Assembly: GCF_019703515.2 (NCBI RefSeq)
Contig: NC_059368.1
Coordinates: 37,339,831-37,403,830, forward strand
DNA from: Myxocyprinus asiaticus
Lineage: Eukaryota; Chordata; Actinopteri; Cypriniformes; Catostomidae
Direction of reading: 5' to 3'
DNA: 64,000 nt
The notes under the pieces were generated by a model. The model did not search any database. It was not told the origin of the DNA and saw only the letters and a list, made by a program, of their open reading frames with translations. Positions 59,465 to 64,000 of this stretch are shown here, in pieces (position 1 is the first letter of the stretch; every line of letters starts with the position of its first letter). A program made the translations under genes and the position numbers.

Positions 59465-60120
59465 CTATGGCGGAGCTGGTACAGTCACTGCAAGGGGACG
59501 CCCTTGGTGATGAGCAGACAGGGTGCGGGATCTTGAGCCGTGCCGGGGCAGGATGTGCCGGATAACCTCTGTATGCTGCTTCAACGCTGAGAACTGCTGG
59601 GCAAAGTCCTCGACAGTGTCACCGGACTGGCCAACCTGGGAAATGGGGGCAGCAAGGAACTGTGCCTTATTGGCCTCTCCCATCTCGACCAGGTTGAGCC
59701 AAAGTTTGCGCTCCTGGACAACCAAGGTGGACATCGCCTGCCCAAGAGACCACGCCATGACCTTTGTCGCCCAGAGAGCGAGGTCGGTCACCAAGCGCAA
59801 CTCCTGCATCAATCCCGGGGTGGAACTACCCTCGTGCAGTTCCTTTAACGCCTTGGCTTGGTGGACTTGCAGGAGAGCCATGGCATGCAGGGTGGAGGCA
59901 GCTTGTCCAGCAGCACCATAGGCTTTGGCCATCAGGGACAATGTAAACCTACAGGCCTTGGACGGCAGCTTTGGGCGCCCACGCCAGGTGGCGGCGCTCT
60001 GCGGGCATAGGTGCACCGCGAGCGCCTTATCCAACGGGGGCATTGCCGAATATCCCTTGGTCACCCCACCATCGAGGGTAGTGAGGGCAGGGAAGCTGAA
60101 AGATCGGGACCAGGCAGTAA
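59465..60120 (-). pseudogene. DIRS gag-like gene, copy 4 (N-terminus deleted)
   Basis: The frame 60223-59465 (252 codons) is open from inside the terminal repeat into gag: after FSSEPKRKEPF the protein enters the middle of gag (TAWSRSFSFPALTTLDGG), showing that leader and N-terminal gag were removed by a deletion in phase. Gag hallmarks are AVHLCPQSAATWRGRPKLPS, LHAMALLQVHQAKALKELHE, GLMQELRLVTDLALWATKVM, and the basic tail SRSRTLSAHHQGRP, collinear with copy 1. Because the fused frame stays open across the deletion, a shortened gag starting in the terminal repeat could be produced. No evidence of expression is present. Confidence 0.78.
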
Positions 60121-60159
60121 AAGGTTCCTTTCTCTTCGGCTCCGAAGAGAAAATCTGAA

Positions 60160-60335
60160 TGAGTGGTTGCATACCAGCTCCTTTTATACCCGGATGTCCG
60201 GGGGAGTGGTATGCAAATACCACTCGCCAATTTTCATTGGCCTTTTATCAAAGACCGGAGGTGTCTCGGGCTCCCAAGGGTGAACCCCTAGTGTCACTAC
60301 ATTGACACAACGTCGAGTGAGTGACAGATAGGGAA
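60160..60335 (-). repeat. Left terminal inverted repeat of DIRS copy 4
   Basis: Contains CGTTGTGTCAATGTAGTGAC, GCATACCACTCCCCCGGACA and GGGTATAAAAGGAGCTGGTA (minus strand). It is the inverted form of the terminal unit at 31742-31925 and fills in the segment missing from the left end of copy 2. Confidence 0.82.
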
Positions 60336-60337
60336 AT

Positions 60338-60500
60338 GAAATTTACCTCGATATGTTTCTTCAAATTAGAGGCAGGATCAATGCTGATATCTGGCTTGAG
60401 CAAGTTAAACTCACATGACACAATCAAGCAATTGGCCTTTTTCACTGCGAAAAGCCCTTTCAGGTGTTGAACTGTGTTTGAGGCATCTTCCACATCCATA
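60338..60500 (-). pseudogene. hAT transposase remnant
   Basis: The minus-strand frame 60499-60248 reads MDVEDASNTVQHLKGLFAVK, then PDISIDPASNLKKHIEVNFI before running into DIRS sequence. 'SNLKKHIE' preceding the catalytic domain is a recurring motif at the end of the BED-type zinc-finger region of hAT transposases. About 50 codons survive. It lies inside the hAT shell and points to its original transposase orientation (minus). Confidence 0.5.
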
Positions 60501-60523
60501 GCAGTTGAAGAAGAAGAAGAAAG

Positions 60524-60692
60524 CCTTTATTATTGTCACACATTATACATTTTTCATATATACAGTGAAATTTCTTTGTTTTCACATATCCCAGCTAAGC
60601 TGGGGTCAGGGTGCAGGGTTAGCCATGATACAGCGCCCCTGGAGCAGATAGGGTCAAGGGTCTTTAACTGCTGAGCCACCACTGCCCCTGTT
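60524..60692 (-). mobile_element. tRNA-headed, LINE-tailed SINE, minus strand
   Basis: From 60692 on minus: CAGGGGCAGTGGTGGCTCAG (tRNA-like head), GGGGCGCTGTATCATGGCTA, CTGGGATATGTGAAAACAAAG, AATTTCACTGTATATATG and finally AATAATAAAGGCTTTC with CTT repeats at the tail. The order is that of a common teleost SINE whose tail is shared with an L2-type LINE. Confidence 0.75.
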
Positions 60693-61092
60693 GGTGCCTG
60701 ATCTACAGCTGCCATTCAAGTTTTTTAGGTGTGATTTGACAGGAGTCACGAGGCTCTCCCTAGCCAATCATGTTGATAGATAAAAATAAAATCAGGACAG
60801 GGAAGTAGCGAATTCAAACGGTGGGAAAATAGCTCAGTAAAAGTAGTTACAGCACTTAAAATGTACTCAAGTAAAAGTATAAAAATGTTAAACTACTTAA
60901 AAAAGTACAATTCCTGGGGAAAACTACTTAATTACAGTAACGTGAGTATTTGTAATTCGTTACTTTACATCCCTGAGTTTAATCATATCATAATCAGAAT
61001 ACCAATTCATTACCTTCCTGCCTTTGGTGCAGTTTGCATGTACGTGTGAAAAGCACACTGTTTAAATCAGATTAAATGATCACTGTGTCTCT

Positions 61093-61756
61093 TGCTGTGT
61101 TTCCATCCAAAATATTTAGCATTTTTTAAGCGCATTTCTAAAAATTTGACTTAAGAAAATATGAAATCTTGCGTGTTTCCATCCACTACGTAACATTATC
61201 ATGAGGGAGCTGCCTCGTCATGATGGAGCAGCTGAATGACCTCTCCCTGCTTTGGGGACAGTTTTATTTGCAAGATTGGAGCAAGTATCTCATTTTATTA
61301 AATGCATCCACGAGACACTGCAGAATAAGTGTAATATCTGATATCATGTGGGCTGAAATAGCTGCGATGCCCACACACTGCCAGTTTCCATATACCTGGC
61401 AGCGCCCGCTCTCAAAACTGTACTGGCGGATTGTGAAGACCCAGTTTATTGACCAGATGTGGGTTAAACATTTCCGAATGACAAGTGTTATGTTAAAAGA
61501 ATTGTGTGCCAAGGTCAGACCTTTCGGTGGGCTAGTCATCAAGCTATCGCACACTCATAACATAAATGCTCAAAACACGTCATCGTTTTGCTAATAAACC
61601 ATTTCCATCACCTTAATGCTTAATTTCCACCTCCTCCTAGCGCATTAAATTTTAAGCGAATTTAGAAAGTTTATTCACATATCAAGCGTTTCCATTCAGG
61701 ATTTCTTATGCGCAATTTCAAAATGCTCATAAAAATAGTTGGATGGAAACCCACTG
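61093..61756 (+). mobile_element. PIF/Harbinger remnant with GGTTTCCATCC ends
   Basis: GTGTTTCCATCCAAAATATTT (61095) and TAGTTGGATGGAAACCCAC (61738-61756) are inverted ends, with TGCGCAATTT/AAGCGCATTT subterminal motifs. A transposase N-terminal remnant is between them. The target duplication was not resolved. Same end family as the 3.2-4.95 kb array. Confidence 0.65.
61220..61594 (+). pseudogene. PIF/Harbinger transposase N-terminal remnant
   Basis: The 124-codon frame starts MMEQLNDLSLLWGQFYLQDW and contains LYWRIVKTQFIDQMWVKHFR followed by MTSVMLKELCAKVRPF. The pattern YW..V...F....W..NFRM....F..LC..L.P is the N-terminal signature of Harbinger-type DDE transposases (as in HARBI1). After RPFGGLVIKLSHTHN the frame passes into the right terminal region, so the catalytic DDE domain has been deleted. 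It is a remnant and is too short to act. The assignment rests on this one motif block and has no database check. Confidence 0.6.
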
Positions 61757-62055
61757 AATGATGAGTCCTGAGATGATTTTTTATCTCAGTCCTGTTGAGC
61801 CTCACCTTTTCCTTCTATTTTTCTTTCACTCACAGTAGAATGTGGATTTGAGGAAAGTCTTTTGATCAGCCATTCTTATTTTCACTCTGCCATACTACAG
61901 CTCCAAAACCATGCAAGCTTCCTCGCTGTCTACATAGGCAGCTGCCTTCTATGACAGCATCCTAACCAAAATGGAATGGATGATTTGGAACTGCATGGAC
62001 AGCAAATCCATGCGTCATACAAATAGCGCTTCTCATGCAAAGTGCCCAACAGATT
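61757..62055. other. Unassigned sequence
   Basis: No supported feature. Confidence 0.45.
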
Positions 62056-62059
62056 CAAC

Positions 62060-62380
62060 TCACAAATGATAAAAGTTTGATGCTAGTATGCTGCTAACCT
62101 AAAAACACAATAATAACTTTAACTTTAATTATCAGTAAACATACTTTAGTACACTAAAATATTGGCTTATATATATTATATATATTGGCTTATAAAATAA
62201 TCAGTTTGATGCTGGTATGTTGCTAAGCAAACGATTCGATACTTAAATAAGCTCAAATAGACTTCGCACACACAAATATTGGTTAAAATGATCAGCTAGA
62301 TGCTAGCATGTTGCTAAGCTAACAATGCAATACTTATTAGCATAAACATACTTAGCACACACAAACATTGGTTTAAATAA
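62060..62380. repeat. Degenerate minisatellite, three units of ~90-130 bp
   Basis: GATGCTAGTATGCTGCTAAC (62078), GATGCTGGTATGTTGCTAAG (62208) and GATGCTAGCATGTTGCTAAG (62300) recur, each followed by ATACTTA..A and ACACACAAA-ATTGG-type words. Confidence 0.65.
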
Positions 62381-62383
62381 AAC

Positions 62384-63054
62384 TGTCACGGTTCTGGCAT
62401 TTGTGCTGGCTCATACTCATACTGTCATACTCCCTTGTGTCTCACACGTGGAGCCGGCACGCATGATCAGCGTTTCCATGGGAGGCACTGATCACGGCAA
62501 CAATTAACTCGCCCGTTCCACCTGCTTCTCTCTGATTGCACTCCCTACTTATTCCTTGTGTTTTCTCTCTTTCAGTGCCAGTTTATTGTTTGCTGTCAAG
62601 TGTTAATTGTGCTCTCTTGTTTAGTTGGAGCTTGCTCGTGTGTCTGTTGGTTGTTAGAGGTGTGGTTACCTTCCCATTTGTTGTGTGTTTGTTGGTCTCT
62701 AGTGGTGTGGTTACCTTCCCATTTGCCATCGCCTTTGCCTTTACTGAAGCCCAATTCTTGTGGAGGCAGATTCCTTGGTCTCTACCCACGTCTCAGTGGA
62801 GAATCTCGTCTGGGCTTTGCTTCGCACCACACCAGCTTCAGATTGCTCTTCAGATTGCTCCTCACTTCCACAAAGCACACACTCATCATACTAACACACT
62901 CTTTCCGTAGCCCATTGAGAGGATTATGTTTGACTCTGCTCTCTGCAGCCGGTACCGGGTACGCCTGTCCTTATTTGAGTGACTGTCATTAATAAATTCA
63001 TTGAACTGTTTCCCTCTGCGATTGGGTCCCTTTGTCTCCCCTCACCCTCTGACA
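62384..63054 (+). mobile_element. Solo LTR candidate (671 bp)
   Basis: TGTCACGGTTCTGGCATTTG at 62384 to CCCTCTGACA at 63054, with TG...CA ends, a pyrimidine-rich 3' part and AATAAAT near 62990-63000. The flanking pentamers AAAAC and AAATG share only three bases, so the duplication is unclear. The two overlapping frames inside (62536-62992) have no retroelement motif and are typical LTR noise. Confidence 0.6.
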
Positions 63055-63369
63055 AAATGTTTTAAATAAATGAAGCATTTATTTATACTTTTCAGTATTG
63101 AATTAATTTTTCATAAATATTGAATAATAAGTATATTTATAAATATATTTTATTTATTTATAAGGCATACTGTTTTCACTGTTATTACTATGAATCCTGA
63201 CATAATAGGATACATGCAATGCTGCCATTATTCAAAAAAGGGTATCTTAAGGGGGCAGAAAACTCACAAGTCATTGACTTTTGGAATCGCCTTTGCATTA
63301 GGAGCATGCCTATGATGCCTAAAAATGTTGCCTACAGAGACGGCCCATTAGGTTTGGTCACAGCGTGTA
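63055..63369. other. AT-rich unassigned sequence
   Basis: No supported feature up to the SINE-like block. Confidence 0.5.
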
Positions 63370-63560
63370 TGTGTAACCGGTCTTGCTTGACCCGCTCCAA
63401 GCGGGTTCGAATCGGCATTGTCTGCATGGGACGCAGACACGCTAACGTGGAGGCTAAAGGCTACAGCCTCTAGCATCAGTCGCTAGTGCACCTCTTGAGA
63501 CCAGGGGAGTGCGGTTTACACATACCGCACAGCTATCACGTACCAGCTGGCTCCCGTTAC
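63370..63560 (+). mobile_element. tRNA-derived SINE-like segment
   Basis: GGGTTCGAATC at 63403-63413 is a near-perfect B box. Upstream TAACCGGTCTTGCTTGACCC is a poor A box. Downstream sequence (GGACGCAGACACGCTAACGTGG, then AGGCTAAAGGCTACAGCCTC) is not tRNA, so this is a degraded SINE. Confidence 0.5.
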
Positions 63561-63758
63561 ACATGCATGTAAGGCAATGGACTGGAAGCAACCTAGTGCA
63601 TCCTTGATAACTGTTGCCATGGCCAACATATGATTATTATACCACTAACGGAGAAATGAATCAACCATTTCTTTCTCTTTCTCTCTCTCTCTCCAGATCT
63701 GTGAATCTTTTGCATTTTAAAGATGTTATTGACTAAGAGGAACTATGTTGATTCATAC

Positions 63759-64000
63759 TGTTACGATTCACTGTTGTCAGCCTTGTGTTTTGCCTCTGTC
63801 ATCTGTTCACCCCGGACTACACTTCCCATAATCCCCTGCTCTGATCACTTCCAGCTGTTCCCTATTGATTCTTACCTGTGTTTCATTTACCTCATTTATC
63901 CATGTATATATATTGCCCTATTGTCTGTTTAACCTTTGTTGGGATGTGTGTTTATCCAGTTCGTGCTCTGAGTTCTAACCTGTTTGTTTATGTTTTGTTC
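63759..64000 (+). mobile_element. Start of an LTR, running off the window
   Basis: TGTTACGATTCACTGTTGTC opens a typical fish LTR with CCCATAATCCCCTGCTCTGATC and pyrimidine-rich sequence. It continues past 64000. The 5 bases before it (CATAC) would be the predicted target duplication. Confidence 0.5.

Larger units (their letters stand above)
57741..60335 (-). mobile_element. DIRS-type retrotransposon, copy 4 (left terminus, gag, RT, RNase H)
   Basis: On the minus strand the element begins at 60335 with TTCCCTATCTGTCACTCACT and an undeleted left terminal repeat, then gag (deleted N-terminus), RT and RNase H. It ends at about 57741 inside the RNase H-recombinase interval, so the recombinase and right terminus are missing. 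It abuts a Tc1-like half at one side and hAT transposase sequence at the other. Confidence 0.86.
56112..60975 (-). mobile_element. hAT element shell with perfect 8-bp duplication, containing nested insertions
   Basis: CAGGGGTGGAAAGAGTACTG (56112) and TTACTTTACATCCCTG (60975) are the inverted ends. AGTTTAAT flanks both sides exactly (56104-56111; 60976-60983). A transposase remnant on the minus strand lies at 60340-60500. Insertions inside are a Tc1-like half (57035-57740), DIRS copy 4 (about 57741-60335) and a SINE (60524-60692). Without these the shell is roughly 1.4 kb. Confidence 0.88.

Noticed and set aside
62536..62992. Two overlapping hydrophobic frames of 124 and 144 codons
   Set aside because: They lie within an LTR-like unit, are alternate frames of the same DNA, and have no conserved domain.

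Overview
This 64-kb window looks like repeat-dominated, intergenic or intronic DNA from a teleost fish, most probably a cypriniform (carp/zebrafish-like). The AT-rich background, (CA)n/(TA)n microsatellites, tRNA-derived SINEs with B boxes, Tc1-like, hAT, PIF/Harbinger and CACTA-like DNA transposons, DIRS-type tyrosine-recombinase retrotransposons and small LTR elements all point that way. I see no intact single-copy host protein gene, no rRNA, no functional tRNA, no CRISPR array and no bacterial-style operon. Nearly every long open frame is a decayed transposon gene or a repeat-encoded low-complexity frame.

Layout. 0-2.2 kb: end of an LTR-like sequence abutting a DIRS gag fragment. 2.2-4.95 kb: tandem array of about 1.1-kb units linked to a 'GGTTTCCAT' PIF/Harbinger-type element. 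5.1-10.0 kb: a hAT element with perfect 8-bp target duplication, a solo LTR with 5-bp duplication, microsatellites and a long-inverted-repeat hAT remnant. 10.7-16.9 kb: probable old hAT shell containing a complete but dead Tc1 copy and two SINEs. 18.2-21.5 kb: a TIR element and then a CACTA-like TIR element carrying an exon that resembles the C-terminus of the cyprinid SAMD3-like family. 22.7-24.5 kb: small LTR retroelement A. 25.4-27.0 kb: LINE fragment split by a solo LTR. 27.6-31.9 kb: DIRS copy 2, with gag, reverse transcriptase/RNase H, tyrosine recombinase and complex inverted terminal repeats. 33-35 kb: a TIR element with a SINE. 36.1-37.0 kb: a PIF/Harbinger MITE. 40.0-42.1 kb: DIRS copy 3 (recombinase plus terminus). 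44.5 kb: GGGTTAG-rich dispersed repeat. 45.1-46.3 kb: second Tc1 type. 47-52.4 kb: proline/threonine-repeat retroelement fragment, a hAT and LTR retroelement B. 53.7-55.4 kb: second GGGTTAG-rich repeat split by a hAT that itself holds a CACTA-like fold-back. 56.1-61.0 kb: a hAT shell (perfect 8-bp duplication) enclosing half a Tc1 element, DIRS copy 4 and a SINE. 61.1-64 kb: PIF/Harbinger remnant, a minisatellite, LTRs and a SINE.

The most informative signals are direct target-site duplications that fix element boundaries, the nested insertion order they imply, the captured-exon CACTA-like element, the duplicated flank inside LTR element B, and the four DIRS copies, each deleted differently. 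Family names rest on motifs read by eye and on recalled family knowledge; no database search was run.
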